From Actinomycetospora termitidis (GTDB taxonomy: Bacteria > Actinomycetota > Actinomycetes > Mycobacteriales > Pseudonocardiaceae): a stretch of DNA of 64,000 nucleotides. Numbering within the stretch: position 1 is the stretch's first letter; every line of letters begins with the position of its first letter. The notes beneath the pieces were generated by a model, which saw only the letters and a program-made list of their open reading frames with translations, searched no databases and was not told the DNA's origin. The translations under genes and the position numbers were made by a program. Positions 1 through 8,798 of the stretch are shown here, piece after piece. The stretch is from contig NZ_JASVWF010000003.1 in NCBI RefSeq assembly GCF_030286555.1, forward strand, positions 744,001 through 808,000, given 5' to 3'.

Positions 1-1373
1 CCGACGTTCTTGTAGGTCACCGCGTAGCCCACGCCGCGCACGACGCCCTCGCCGTGGGTCGTGTTGGAGACGCCGCCCGGCAGCTCGCGGAGGTCCACCT
101 CCGCCCGGGGCGCCGGCAACGGCAGGTCCCGGACGATCCCGATGAGCTCCGCGACCGGGGCCGCGGAGTCGATCACCTGGCCGGTGATGTTGCGGTCGCC
201 CTCGCGCATCCCGTTCAACGCCCGGATCGCGACGCGGTCCATGCCGAGCCGGTCCGCCAGCTCGTCCATCAGGGCCTCGTGCGCGAACGCGGCCTGCACG
301 CAGCCGAAGCCGCGCATCGCCCCGCACGGCGGGTTGTTCGTGTAGACCCCGCGGGCGTCCACCCGCACGTTCGGGATCGCGTACGGCCCGAGGCCGAGCG
401 TCCCGCCGTTCCCGACGACGGCCCCGGTCGACGAGGCGTACGCCCCGCCGTCGAACAGGATGTCGGCGCTCGCGTAGCGCAGCCGGCCGTCGTGGTCGGC
501 CCCGAACTCGTAGCGCAGCCACGCGGGGTGGCGGTGCACGTGCCCGAAGAACGACTCCTCGCGGGAGTAGCTCATCTTCACGGGCCGGCCGGTGTGCAGG
601 GCGAGCAGGCTGGCGTGGACGTGCATGGACAGGTCCTCGCGCCCGCCGAAGGCCCCGCCGACCCCGGCGAGGTGCAGGCGCACCTGCTCGGGTCCGAGCC
701 CCAGGACGCCCTGGATCTGCTGCTGGTCGACGTGCAGCCACTGCGTGGCGACGTGCAGGTCGAGCCCGCCCTCGCCGTCCGGGATCGCGAGCCCGGACTC
801 CGGGCCGAGGAAGGCCTGGTCCTGCATGCCGACCTCGAACTCCAGGCTCACGACGACGGGAGCGGTCGGCTCGGGATCCCCGCGCCGGATGTGCATCTCG
901 CGCACGAGGTTCCCCTGCGCGTGCACCTGCGGGGCGTCCTCGTCGAGCGCGCGCCGCGGGTCGGTCAGGGCGGGCAGCTCCTCGTAGGTCACGACGATGC
1001 GCGCGGCCGCGCGGCGGGCCGTCTCCGGGTGGTCGGCCGCGACGAGCGCGACCGGCTCGCCCTCGTACCGGACGACCTCGTCGGCGAGCGCCGGCGTGTC
1101 CTGGTGCTCCAGTCCGGTGGCGTTGCGACCGGGGACGTCGGCAGCGGTCAGCACGGCGTCCACCCCGGGTACGGCGAGCGCCGCGGTGGTGTCGATCGCG
1201 ACGATGCGGGCGTGCGGGTGCGGGCTGCGCAGCGTCACGCCCCAGACCATGTCCTCGTGCCAGAGGTCGCTGGAGTACGCGAAGCGGCCGGTGACCTTGA
1301 GCCGGCCGTCGGGGCGCAGCGGGCTCTCGCCGATGCCGCCGGAGGTGCGGGTGGAGGTCTCGGTGGTGGTCAT
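1..1373 (-). CDS. Xanthine dehydrogenase-type molybdopterin subunit (partial)
   Basis: Large molybdenum-cofactor subunit of a xanthine dehydrogenase-family hydroxylase; it would oxidise purines such as hypoxanthine or xanthine together with the FAD and 2Fe-2S subunits encoded upstream. About 457 residues are visible from the ATG at 1373; the C-terminal part runs off the window edge. Family motifs seen include a GGAFGGRED stretch around the Mo-site glutamine loop and a CGAMRGFG motif. The start overlaps the stop of the amidohydrolase gene by 4 bases (ATGA), so it is the last visible gene of a tightly coupled four-gene operon. A carbon monoxide dehydrogenase-like or other purine hydroxylase of the same family cannot be excluded, but the PucR and permease neighbours favour purines. 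Confidence 0.9.
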   Translation of the reverse strand, partial: MTTTETSTRTSGGIGESPLRPDGRLKVTGRFAYSSDLWHEDMVWGVTLRSPHPHARIVAIDTTAALAVPGVDAVLTAADVPGRNATGLEHQDTPALADEVVRYEGEPVALVAADHPETARRAAARIVVTYEELPALTDPRRALDEDAPQVHAQGNLVREMHIRRGDPEPTAPVVVSLEFEVGMQDQAFLGPESGLAIPDGEGGLDLHVATQWLHVDQQQIQGVLGLGPEQVRLHLAGVGGAFGGREDLSMHVHASLLALHTGRPVKMSYSREESFFGHVHRHPAWLRYEFGADHDGRLRYASADILFDGGAYASSTGAVVGNGGTLGLGPYAIPNVRVDARGVYTNNPPCGAMRGFGCVQAAFAHEALMDELADRLGMDRVAIRALNGMREGDRNITGQVIDSAAPVAELIGIVRDLPLPAPRAEVDLRELPGGVSNTTHGEGVVRGVGYAVTYKNV

Positions 1374-2710
1374 CGGGCCTTCTCCAACAGGGTTCGGTGC
1401 ACGGCGGCGCACGCGCGGGCGACGGCGTCGGTGTCGACGGTGGCGAGACGACCGCGTTCCACGACGGGTCGTCCGTCCACCAGCAGCAGCTCGAGCGGCG
1501 GCGGGGCGCCGAGGACCAGCGCCGCGACCGGGTCGGCGACGTCGGCGTGCGCGAGGCCGTCGAGGCGCCAGAGCGCCAGGTCGGCGAGCTTCCCGGGTTC
1601 GATCGAGCCGATCTCGGCCGCGCGCCCGAGCACGGTCGCGCCGCCGAGCGTGGCGAGCGCCAGACCGTCGCGGACGGTCAGCGCCGTGGGGCCTCCGACC
1701 GCACGGGCGAAGAGCACCGCGTGCCGGGCCTCCTCGAGCAGGCTGCCCGCCTCGTTGCTGGCGGCGCCGTCGACGCCCAGGCCCACCCGGGCGCCGGCGT
1801 CGCGCAGGTCGCGGGTGCGGGCGATCCCCGCCCCGAGGCGCGCGTTCGACGACGGGCAGTGGGCCACGCCGGTACGGGTGGCACCGATGCGCTTGACCTC
1901 GTCGTCGGCGAAGTGGATGCCGTGGGCGAACCAGACGTCCTCGCCCGTCCAGCCGAGCGACTCGACGTACTCCAGCGGCGAGCAGCCGGAGCGCTCACGG
2001 CAGAAGTCCTCCTCGTCGAGGGTCTCGGCGAGGTGGGTGTGCAGCAGCACGCCGCGGCGGCGCGCCAGCTCGGCCGACTCCCGCATGAGGTCGCCGGTCA
2101 CCGAGAACGGCGAGCAGGGCGCGAGCGCGATCCGCAGCATCGCGTCCGGCGACGGGTCGTGCCAGCGGTCGATCGCGGCCTCGGACGCGACCAGGATGTC
2201 CTCGCGGTCCTCGACGACGTGGTCGGGCGGCAGGCCGCCGTCGCGGCGTCCCAGGTCCATCGAGCCGCGGGTGGCGTGGAAGCGCAGCCCGACGTCCGCG
2301 GCCGCGTGGATCTCGGCGGCGAGCACGTCGCCACCCTCGCGCGGGAAGACGTAGTGGTGGTCGGCCGCCGTCGTGCAGCCGGTCAGCGCGAGTTGGGCCA
2401 GGGCGCCCGTCGCACCGGTCCGCACCGCGTCCTCGTCGATCCCGGCCCACACCGGGTAGAGCGCGGTGAGCCACTCGAAGAGCGTCGCGTCGACGGCGAG
2501 CCCGCGGGTGACCCACTGGTAGAGGTGCTGGTGGGTGTTGACGAAGCCGGGCGTGAGCAGGCACCCGCGGCCGTCGACGACCGCGTGGCCGTCGCGCCGC
2601 GGCGCCGGTCCCGGCCCGACGGCGACGATCCGGTTCCCCTCGACGACGACGTGGCCGTCCGGGTACTCCTCGCCGGTCACGGTGACGACGTGCGCGCCCT
2701 CGACGATCAC
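1370..2710 (-). CDS. 8-oxoguanine deaminase-like amidohydrolase
   Basis: Metal-dependent amidohydrolase of the ATZ/TRZ-type cytosine-guanine deaminase superfamily, 446 residues, usual length for the family. It would hydrolytically deaminate an oxidised or normal guanine, giving substrate to the xanthine dehydrogenase subunits. Visible zinc-site motifs are HQHLYQW near residue 65, HTHLAET in the middle, AHGIHF and the late GVDGAASN aspartate motif. The GTG start at 2710 overlaps the stop of the 2Fe-2S gene as GTGA, which fixes the start better than upstream in-frame codons lying inside that gene. Guanine deaminase or hydroxydechloroatrazine hydrolase-type activity are alternatives; the exact substrate is inferred from context. 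Confidence 0.87.
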   Translation of the reverse strand: MIVEGAHVVTVTGEEYPDGHVVVEGNRIVAVGPGPAPRRDGHAVVDGRGCLLTPGFVNTHQHLYQWVTRGLAVDATLFEWLTALYPVWAGIDEDAVRTGATGALAQLALTGCTTAADHHYVFPREGGDVLAAEIHAAADVGLRFHATRGSMDLGRRDGGLPPDHVVEDREDILVASEAAIDRWHDPSPDAMLRIALAPCSPFSVTGDLMRESAELARRRGVLLHTHLAETLDEEDFCRERSGCSPLEYVESLGWTGEDVWFAHGIHFADDEVKRIGATRTGVAHCPSSNARLGAGIARTRDLRDAGARVGLGVDGAASNEAGSLLEEARHAVLFARAVGGPTALTVRDGLALATLGGATVLGRAAEIGSIEPGKLADLALWRLDGLAHADVADPVAALVLGAPPPLELLLVDGRPVVERGRLATVDTDAVARACAAVHRTLLEKAR

Positions 2711-3195
2711 GACCGCACCTCCGCCGCGGCCGACCGGACGGCGTCGAGGATCTTCTCGTAGCCGGTGCAGCGGCACAGGTTGCCGGCCAGGGCCTCGCGG
2801 ATCTCCGGGTCGGACGGCTCGGGGTTGCGCCGGATCAGGTCGTGGGTGGTGACGACGAGGCCGGGCGTGCAGAAGCCGCACTGCACGGCGCCGCAGCGCA
2901 CGAACGCCTGCTGGACGGGGTCCAGCTCCGCCTCGTCGCCGGAGTCCTCGGAGGAGCCGCCGAGCCCCTCGACCGTGGTGACCTCCCGGTCCTGAGCCTG
3001 CCCGGCCGCGACCAGGCACGAGCACACCGGCAGGCCGTCCAGGTAGACGGTGCACGAGCCGCACTCGCCCTGCTCGCAGGCGTTCTTCGCCCCCGCGAGG
3101 CCCATCCGCTCGCGCAGCGCGTAGAGCAGGCTCTCGCCCTCCCAGACGTCGTCGACCTCGCGACGTGCGCCGTTCACGGTCAGTGCGATCCTCAT
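2707..3195 (-). CDS. Xanthine dehydrogenase-type 2Fe-2S subunit
   Basis: Small electron-transfer subunit with two [2Fe-2S] clusters, 162 residues. The plant-type ferredoxin cluster motif CEQGECGSC followed by a later cysteine is at about residues 39-60, and the second cluster motif CGFCTPG followed by CRCTGYEKI is at about 110-150, as in xanthine dehydrogenase and CO dehydrogenase small subunits. It passes electrons from the molybdenum centre to the FAD subunit. The ATG at 3195 shares one base with the stop of the FAD subunit gene, and its own stop overlaps the downstream amidohydrolase start, so translation of all four genes is probably coupled. Confidence 0.93.
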   Translation of the reverse strand: MRIALTVNGARREVDDVWEGESLLYALRERMGLAGAKNACEQGECGSCTVYLDGLPVCSCLVAAGQAQDREVTTVEGLGGSSEDSGDEAELDPVQQAFVRCGAVQCGFCTPGLVVTTHDLIRRNPEPSDPEIREALAGNLCRCTGYEKILDAVRSAAAEVRS

Positions 3196-4082
3196 CAGGC
3201 AGCCCTCCGGGCATCGGCTCCGCGGTGCTCGTCCCAGGCCCAGGTCGCCGCGCGGCGGGCCATCACCGACAGGGTGTGCAGGCGGTACGCGGCGGTGCCG
3301 CGGACGTCGTCGATCGGGGCGGCGGCGGCCCGCACCCGGTGGCCGAACTCGGCGGCCAGCCCCTCGGGCAGCGGCCCGCGCGACTCCCACAGCCCGGCCG
3401 CGTCCAGCTCGCCCGCGAGGAACGCGGCGGCCTCGTCGGCCGGGCGCGGGGTGGGGGCGGCGGACCCGATGCCGGTGCCGACGGCGCGCCGACCGGGGTG
3501 CAGCGCCAGACCGAACGCGGACACCGAGATCACCATGGCGTTGCGGGTGCCGATCTTGCAGAACTGCTGCGGCCCGGTCGCCGGGGCCAGCAGCACGGCG
3601 GCGATCAGCTCGTCGGGCGCCAGGGCGTTGCGCTTGACGCCGGTGTAGAACTCCGCGACCGGGACCTGCCGGGTGCCACGTACGGAGGCGACCTCGACGA
3701 CGGCGTCCGCGGCCAGCAGGGCCGGGTGGCTGTCGCCCGCCGGCGACGCCGCCCCGAGGTTGCCCCCGACGGTGCCGCGGTGGCGGATCTGCGGGGAGCC
3801 CACGGTGCGCGCGGCCATCGCCAGGCCCGGGAGCGTGCGACCGAGCTCGGTGATGATGCGCGCGTAGGTCACGCCGGCCCCGAGCCGGACGCGGCCGTCG
3901 TCGTCGTGGGTCCACTCGCGCAGGTCGGGGACGCGGGTCAGGTCGAGCAGGGCGGGCGGACGCCGGCGGTCGAAGTTGATCTCGACCATGACGTCGGTCC
4001 CGCCCGACACCGGCACGGCGTCGGGCTGCTCGGCCTTCGCCGCGAGGGCGTCGGCCCAGGTCGTCGGCGTCAGGAAGTCCAT
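3195..4082 (-). CDS. Xanthine dehydrogenase-type FAD-binding subunit
   Basis: FAD subunit of the same hydroxylase, 295 residues, first gene of the operon. The N-terminal PVSGGTDVMVEI flavin-phosphate loop lies near residue 25 and the second FAD motif, in TVGGNLGAASPAGDS, near residue 105; a CO_deh_flav_C-like tail follows. It accepts electrons from the iron-sulfur clusters and hands them to NAD+ or another acceptor. The 94-bp gap to the divergent PucR gene should contain both promoters, so PucR is the obvious candidate regulator. Confidence 0.92.
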   Translation of the reverse strand: MDFLTPTTWADALAAKAEQPDAVPVSGGTDVMVEINFDRRRPPALLDLTRVPDLREWTHDDDGRVRLGAGVTYARIITELGRTLPGLAMAARTVGSPQIRHRGTVGGNLGAASPAGDSHPALLAADAVVEVASVRGTRQVPVAEFYTGVKRNALAPDELIAAVLLAPATGPQQFCKIGTRNAMVISVSAFGLALHPGRRAVGTGIGSAAPTPRPADEAAAFLAGELDAAGLWESRGPLPEGLAAEFGHRVRAAAAPIDDVRGTAAYRLHTLSVMARRAATWAWDEHRGADARRAA

Positions 4083-4164
4083 GTGAGGAAGTACAGCGAG
4101 GCCAGGTCCGCGCAGGTAGCGGCGCCGCTGCCGAATCGCGACCCCGACGCCGCCGTCGCGCTTG

Positions 4165-4170
4165 TACGTT
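4165..4170 (+). promoter_or_regulatory. -10 element of a leaderless promoter for pucR
   Basis: TACGTT fits the actinobacterial -10 pattern TANNNT and ends exactly six bases before the ATG at 4177. There is no purine-rich ribosome-binding site in between, so transcription would begin at or next to the start codon. This also argues for the ATG at 4177 rather than the in-frame TTG at 4162, which would overlap the -10 element. Inference from sequence pattern only. Confidence 0.5.
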
Positions 4171-4176
4171 CCTCCA

Positions 4177-5721
4177 ATGCTGCTGGCCGAGCTCGTCGCG
4201 CACCCCCGCCTGGGGCTCGCGGTGCTGCACGGCGACGACGCGGCGTTGGAGCGGTCGGTCCGCTGGGTCTACACGACCGACCTGATCGACCCGTCGCGCT
4301 ACCTCTCCGGCGGCGAGCTGGTGATCAGCGGCCTGGTGTGGCGACGGTCCCCGGAGGACAGCGAGCGTTTCGTGGCCGCCGTCGCGGGCGCGGGCGCGGC
4401 GGCCCTGGCGGCCGGCGCGGCGGTGTTCGGCGAGGTGCCCGACGACGTCGTCGAGGCGTGCCGCCGTCACGACCTGCCGTTGCTCTCGGTCCCGGTGCCG
4501 ACGTCGTTCTCGGACGTCACCGAGCTCGTCGTGGGCGCGCTCGCCGCGGCGCGGGGAGACCGGCTGGCCCTGTCGCTGAGCCGGCAGCGCGAGCTGCTCA
4601 CCGCCGTGGCGGGCGGGCTCGGGCTGGACGAGGTGACCGCCCGGATCGCGACCTCGACCGGCCGCGCGTGCCACGTCGTCACCGCGACCGGGCGGGTGGT
4701 GGCGGGGCCGCCGCTGCCGGAGCCGGTGCTCGACGCGGTCGTGGCCACGTTCCTCACGGCTCCCCGGCTGCCGGCCGTGGGCCGCCGTCCGGTCCCGTAC
4801 TCCGTCCTGCCCGTCGGTCCCGCCTCCGAGGCGCGGATGACGTCGTGGTTCGTGGCCGTGGAAGGCGCGCACCCGGAGTGGGACACCGAGACCGCCGACG
4901 GGGTCGGCGGCCTGGTCGCGATCGCGGCGCTCGACCGGGCCCGCCGCGGTGAGGGCCTGCGGGTGGCGCGGGAGATCGCGGACGAGGCCATCGGCCTGAT
5001 CGCCGACGGCGCGGCGGACCGCCCGGAGACGGCGGTCCGGCTGCGCCAGGCCGGGCTCGACCCCGACGGGACGCTCGTCGTCGCGGTCGCCGGGTTCGTC
5101 GAGGGTGACCGGGACCGGACCGACCTGCTCGAGGCGGCGCGGGCCGTGCTGGTGGACGCGGCCTCGCACGTGACGGCGGACGACGACCCACCCGTCGTCG
5201 GGGTCCGGGAGGGGGTGGCGGTGGCGGTCCTGCCCGGGGAGGCGGGCACGGTCGTCCCGGCGCTGCGCCGGCTGGCGCCGGCGTTGGGGGCGCTGCGGCT
5301 GACGGTCGGGACGAGCGTGCCCTACGGGTCCGCCGCCCTGTCCGGCGCGATGCAGGAGGCCCGGCACGCGCGCGACCTGGCCCGCACCCGGGAGGGACCG
5401 CTGCCCGTCGTCACCGGGGCGGAGCTGACCTCGCACGTCGCGCTGCTCGCCGCCGTCCCGGACGACATGCGCCGGGCGTTCGCCGCCCGCACGCTCGCGC
5501 CGGTGCTCGAGCACGACGAGCGGACCGGCGCGAGCCTGCTGGACACGCTGGAGGCGTTCCTGGAGTGCTCCGGCTCGTGGAGCCGGGTCGCCGCCCGGCT
5601 GCACCTGCACGTCAACACGGTGCGGTACCGGATCGGCCGGGTCGAGGAGCTGACCGGCCGTGACCTGAGCCGGTTCGTCGACCGCGTCGACGTCTTCCTC
5701 GCGCTGCGGTCGCTGGGCTGA
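4177..5721 (+). CDS. PucR-family purine catabolism regulator
   Basis: Transcriptional regulator of 514 residues. The N-terminal PucR sensory domain covers about residues 1-120 (starting MLLAELVAHPRLGL), a GGDEF-like/CdaR middle region follows, and the C-terminal PucR helix-turn-helix domain is at about 455-514 with the signature HVNTVRYRIGRVEEL. Family members control purine degradation genes in response to pathway intermediates. Its divergent position 94 bp from the xanthine dehydrogenase operon and tail-to-tail with the purine permease suggests it controls both. The start is chosen at the ATG because of the upstream -10 element. Confidence 0.92.
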   Translation: MLLAELVAHPRLGLAVLHGDDAALERSVRWVYTTDLIDPSRYLSGGELVISGLVWRRSPEDSERFVAAVAGAGAAALAAGAAVFGEVPDDVVEACRRHDLPLLSVPVPTSFSDVTELVVGALAAARGDRLALSLSRQRELLTAVAGGLGLDEVTARIATSTGRACHVVTATGRVVAGPPLPEPVLDAVVATFLTAPRLPAVGRRPVPYSVLPVGPASEARMTSWFVAVEGAHPEWDTETADGVGGLVAIAALDRARRGEGLRVAREIADEAIGLIADGAADRPETAVRLRQAGLDPDGTLVVAVAGFVEGDRDRTDLLEAARAVLVDAASHVTADDDPPVVGVREGVAVAVLPGEAGTVVPALRRLAPALGALRLTVGTSVPYGSAALSGAMQEARHARDLARTREGPLPVVTGAELTSHVALLAAVPDDMRRAFAARTLAPVLEHDERTGASLLDTLEAFLECSGSWSRVAARLHLHVNTVRYRIGRVEELTGRDLSRFVDRVDVFLALRSLG

Positions 5722-5730
5722 GCGGCCCCG

Positions 5731-7638
5731 TCAGTCGAGCGAGCGCGTGCGCGCGGCGTGGATCGGGTTCGCCTCCGCGACGAGGTGTCCGAAGCGGTGG
5801 TTCGCGATCTTCGCGATCTCGATCAGGGCCGCCGCGTGCTCCTGGGTGGCGGAGTTCCCCAGCCGCTGCCGGCCGTCGCGCAGCACGCCCTCCCGGCCGG
5901 CCGCGTCCCGCACGCAGACGATGAGCGGGATGCCGAACCGGTCGCGGTAGGCGGTCACCAGCGCCTCGAGCTCGACCCGGTCGGCCTCGTCGAGCCGGGT
6001 CAGCCCGGCGGCCGCCTGGTCCTCGGCGGACTCGCCGCCGGCGTCGCCGTCGGCGACCTCCGGACCGCCGAGATCGGGGTAGGCGGCCATCACCGCGCGC
6101 TGCTCCTCGGCCGGCGCCGCGAACAACGCCTCCTGGAACGCGGCCCGCAGGTTCGCGGTGTCCGCGAAGGGCCGCCGGTCGTGGGCCCGCCCGACGACCG
6201 CGTCCGCGCCCTGGAAGAGCTTCCCGAAGGTGGCCACGAACTCCGCCCGGTCCATCGCGTTGACCTGCTCGAGCCGGACGGTCCCGGCGCCGGGCGCGCC
6301 CGCGACGGCGGGTCCGCGGTGCCGCCCGAGGTGGTGGAACACGAGATTCAGCACGATCGCGGTCAGGCTGCCGATCGTGATGCCGGACCCGAGGACGATC
6401 TGCGCCCACTGCGGCACGGCCTGCGCGACGTCGGGTTCGACGGTGACGAAGACGGCGAGACCCAGGCTGGAGGCGACGATCACGACGTTGCGGTGGTCGT
6501 GGAAGTCGACGCGGGAGAGCGTCTGGATGCCGACCACCGCGACCGTCGCGAACATGGCCAGGGCGGCACCGCCGAGGACGGGGTGCGGGATGCCCGCGAC
6601 GATCGCGCCGGCCTTCGGCAGCAGCCCGATGACGATCATGATCAGCCCGGCGGTCGCGACGACGTAGCGGCTCTTCACCCGGGTCAGCCGCACGAGCCCG
6701 ACGTTCTCCGCGAAGCAGGTGTAGGGGAACGAGTTCAGGACGCCGCCGATCGTCGTCGCGAGCCCGTCGGCGCGCAGGGCGCGGGTGACGTCCTCGCCGC
6801 CCACCCGCTTGTCGACGATCTCGCCGGTGGCGACCACGTCACCGGTCGTCTCCACCGCGGTGATCAGCATGACGACGACCATGGACAGGATCGCGGCGAC
6901 GCTGAACTGCGGCCAGCCGAACCAGAACGGCGTCGTCACGCCGAACCACGCGGAGTCCCCGACCGCGGAGAACGTCGCGTCGCCGAGGAACCAGGCCACG
7001 AGCGTGCCGAGCACCAGCCCGACGAGCACGGCCACCGTCGCGAGGAAGCCGCGGAAGAGCCGCTGCATCACCACGATGACGGCGAGCGTGCCCAGCGCGT
7101 AGGCGAGGTTGCGCGGGTCGCCCGGCTGCGGGTTGTCCGCGCCCCCGACCGCGTCCGCCGCGGCCACCGGCAGCAGGGCGATCCCGATGATCGTGATGAC
7201 CGACCCGGTGACGACCGGTGGGAAGAAGCGCAGCAGCCGCCCGAAGAACGGGGCGATGAAGAACGTGGCGAGCCCCGCGACGATCACCGCCCCGTAGATC
7301 ACGAGCAGGCCCTGCGTGCCGCCGCCCGCCGCGAGCCCGATGGCGATCATCGGCGAGACCGCCGTGAAGGTGACGCCCTGGAGCAGCGGGAGCCGGACCC
7401 CGATCTTCCAGAACCCCACCGACTGGATGATCGACGCGATGCCGCACGTGAACAGGTCGGCGTTGATGAGGTGGATGAGGTCCCGCTCGGACAGGCCGAT
7501 CGCCCCCGCGAGCAGGATCGGCACGATCACCGCGCCGGCGTAGAACGCGAGCACGTGCTGGAACCCGTACACGGCGAGCTTCCCCGCGGGGAGCACCTCG
7601 TCGACGGGGTGGGGACGTCGCTTGACAGGACCGGGCAC
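5731..7638 (-). CDS. Purine/xanthine permease fused to OHCU-decarboxylase-like domain
   Basis: A 635-residue two-domain protein. Residues 1 to about 445 form a nucleobase:cation symporter-2 (xanthine/uric acid permease) with many membrane segments and typical motifs such as FQHVLAFYAGAVIVPILL and VETTGDVVATGEI. Residues about 454-635 resemble 2-oxo-4-hydroxy-4-carboxy-5-ureidoimidazoline decarboxylase (UraD/PucL N-terminal domain): AHDRRPF, YPDLGG, AEDQAAAGL, RFGIPLIVCVRD and RLGNSATQEHAAALIEIAKI can be aligned. The catalytic histidine of the family HPDLG motif is tyrosine here and the conserved glutamate before Q is aspartate, so the domain may be inactive or altered. The GTG at 7638 is preferred because AGAGGTGA lies just upstream; an in-frame GTG at 7677 would add 13 residues. 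Confidence 0.88.
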   Translation of the reverse strand: MPGPVKRRPHPVDEVLPAGKLAVYGFQHVLAFYAGAVIVPILLAGAIGLSERDLIHLINADLFTCGIASIIQSVGFWKIGVRLPLLQGVTFTAVSPMIAIGLAAGGGTQGLLVIYGAVIVAGLATFFIAPFFGRLLRFFPPVVTGSVITIIGIALLPVAAADAVGGADNPQPGDPRNLAYALGTLAVIVVMQRLFRGFLATVAVLVGLVLGTLVAWFLGDATFSAVGDSAWFGVTTPFWFGWPQFSVAAILSMVVVMLITAVETTGDVVATGEIVDKRVGGEDVTRALRADGLATTIGGVLNSFPYTCFAENVGLVRLTRVKSRYVVATAGLIMIVIGLLPKAGAIVAGIPHPVLGGAALAMFATVAVVGIQTLSRVDFHDHRNVVIVASSLGLAVFVTVEPDVAQAVPQWAQIVLGSGITIGSLTAIVLNLVFHHLGRHRGPAVAGAPGAGTVRLEQVNAMDRAEFVATFGKLFQGADAVVGRAHDRRPFADTANLRAAFQEALFAAPAEEQRAVMAAYPDLGGPEVADGDAGGESAEDQAAAGLTRLDEADRVELEALVTAYRDRFGIPLIVCVRDAAGREGVLRDGRQRLGNSATQEHAAALIEIAKIANHRFGHLVAEANPIHAARTRSLD

Positions 7639-7774
7639 CGGGTCACCTCTTCGTGGCGCAGCTGTGAACCAGGCCACGATCGCCCGGCCCCGGCCCGACC
7701 GGCCAGGCGCGGGACCGACGAAGCCGGGCGCTGTTCCGGTGGTCGACTTGGAGGATCCGACAGCGCCGCCGCTC

Positions 7775-7790
7775 CGTGACCCCGGTCACG
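7775..7790. promoter_or_regulatory. CRP/GlxR-like palindrome
   Basis: CGTGACCCCGGTCACG is a perfect 7-bp inverted repeat with a 2-base centre and matches the GTGA-N6-TCAC core recognised by CRP/FNR-family regulators such as GlxR and actinobacterial CRP. It lies in the divergent gap between the permease-fusion gene (minus) and the DUF3159 gene (plus). Binding is inferred from the pattern. Confidence 0.45.
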
Positions 7791-7800
7791 TCGGCGTTGC

Positions 7801-7819
7801 GTGTGCCGCAGCGGCACAC
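7801..7819. promoter_or_regulatory. Inverted repeat GTGTGCCG-N3-CGGCACAC
   Basis: A perfect 8-bp inverted repeat with a 3-base spacer, 46 bp before the DUF3159 start and only 11 bp from the CRP-like palindrome. It could be a repressor operator or part of a short hairpin in the 5' untranslated region. No family assignment is possible. Confidence 0.35.
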
Positions 7820-7864
7820 CGTTCCGTGGAGTCCGTCAACGCACCGAATCCGGGAGAGACGGAC

Positions 7865-8650
7865 ATGATCGCCGAGCAGACGCGCCCCGCGTCCGAGGAG
7901 CCCGACCCCGTCACCGCTCCGACCCCGATCGTCGGCCCGGAGGCACCGACCGCCCGTCTCCCCCTGGTGCGGCTCACCCCGCAGCAGCCCGCGGAGCCGT
8001 CCGAGCCGTCCGAGCCGTCCGAGCCCTCGCCGGGCCGGGTGCTGCTCGACCAGATGGGCGGGGTCGGCGGGATCGTCTACACCAACGTGCCCGCGATCGT
8101 GTTCTCGATCGCGAACTCGTTCCTCCCGCTGCTCACGACGACCCTCGTCGCCCTCGGGTCCGCGGTCGTGCTCGCGGTGTTCCGGATGGTCGTGCGGAAG
8201 GAGAAGGTCGTCGCGGCGTCCGGCGGCATCATCGGCGTCGCGTTCGCCGGAGCGATCACCCTGTGGACGGGGTCGCCGCGCGACTTCTTCCTCATCGGGA
8301 TCTGGATGGGCTTCGCCATGGCGGTCGGCCTGACCGTCTCCCTGATCGCCCGCCGACCCGTGACCGGCCTGATGTGGAGCTGGTTCCACGGCAAGCGCCA
8401 CGACTGGCGAGCCGACCGCCGGGTCCTGCGCACCCACGACGTCGCGACCCTGTTCGCCGCCGTCGTCGCCACCGCCCGGTTCGCGGTCAACCAGATCGCC
8501 TACCAGGCCGGCGACACCGGGATCCTCGCGATCGCCAAGGTCGCGACCGGCATGCCGCTGACCGCGCTGGTCGTGCTCGTCGCGGTCTGGGCCTTCCGCC
8601 GCTCCACGAAGCTGCTGATCAAGGACCCCCGCGCCTCGGCAGCCGCGTGA
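7865..8650 (+). CDS. DUF3159 family membrane protein
   Basis: Integral membrane protein of 261 residues belonging to the actinobacterial DUF3159 family; function unknown. The N-terminal 60 residues are hydrophilic and proline-rich with a short SEP tandem (EPSEPSEPSEPSPG). A motif DQMGGVGGIVYTNVPAIVF opens the membrane region, which has about six hydrophobic helices with charged loops such as GKRHDWRADRR. The ATG at 7865 has a GGGAGA ribosome-binding site 6 bp upstream. It faces tail-to-tail the large regulator gene downstream and appears monocistronic. Confidence 0.82.
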   Translation: MIAEQTRPASEEPDPVTAPTPIVGPEAPTARLPLVRLTPQQPAEPSEPSEPSEPSPGRVLLDQMGGVGGIVYTNVPAIVFSIANSFLPLLTTTLVALGSAVVLAVFRMVVRKEKVVAASGGIIGVAFAGAITLWTGSPRDFFLIGIWMGFAMAVGLTVSLIARRPVTGLMWSWFHGKRHDWRADRRVLRTHDVATLFAAVVATARFAVNQIAYQAGDTGILAIAKVATGMPLTALVVLVAVWAFRRSTKLLIKDPRASAAA

Positions 8651-8798
8651 CGATGGCCCGTCACCGGCACTGGACGCGTGCAGGGGGCCATTCACCCGCC
8701 GCCGCGACGATCAGCAGGTACCGAGTGCTGTCCGAGGGGCCCGCCGACAGCTCCCGGTGCCCGCTCGGCCCGGTCGGAGCCGAGCCGGATCGACGACG

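Noticed and set aside
54..2354. Very long plus-strand open frame antisense to the purine operon
   Set aside because: Its translation is arginine, proline and alanine-rich without family motifs; the opposite strand encodes conserved proteins. The same applies to other long antisense frames, for example 2707-5610 minus and 13511-15190 plus.
4162..4176. TTG start for PucR five codons upstream
   Set aside because: It would place the start before the -10 element of the presumed leaderless promoter.
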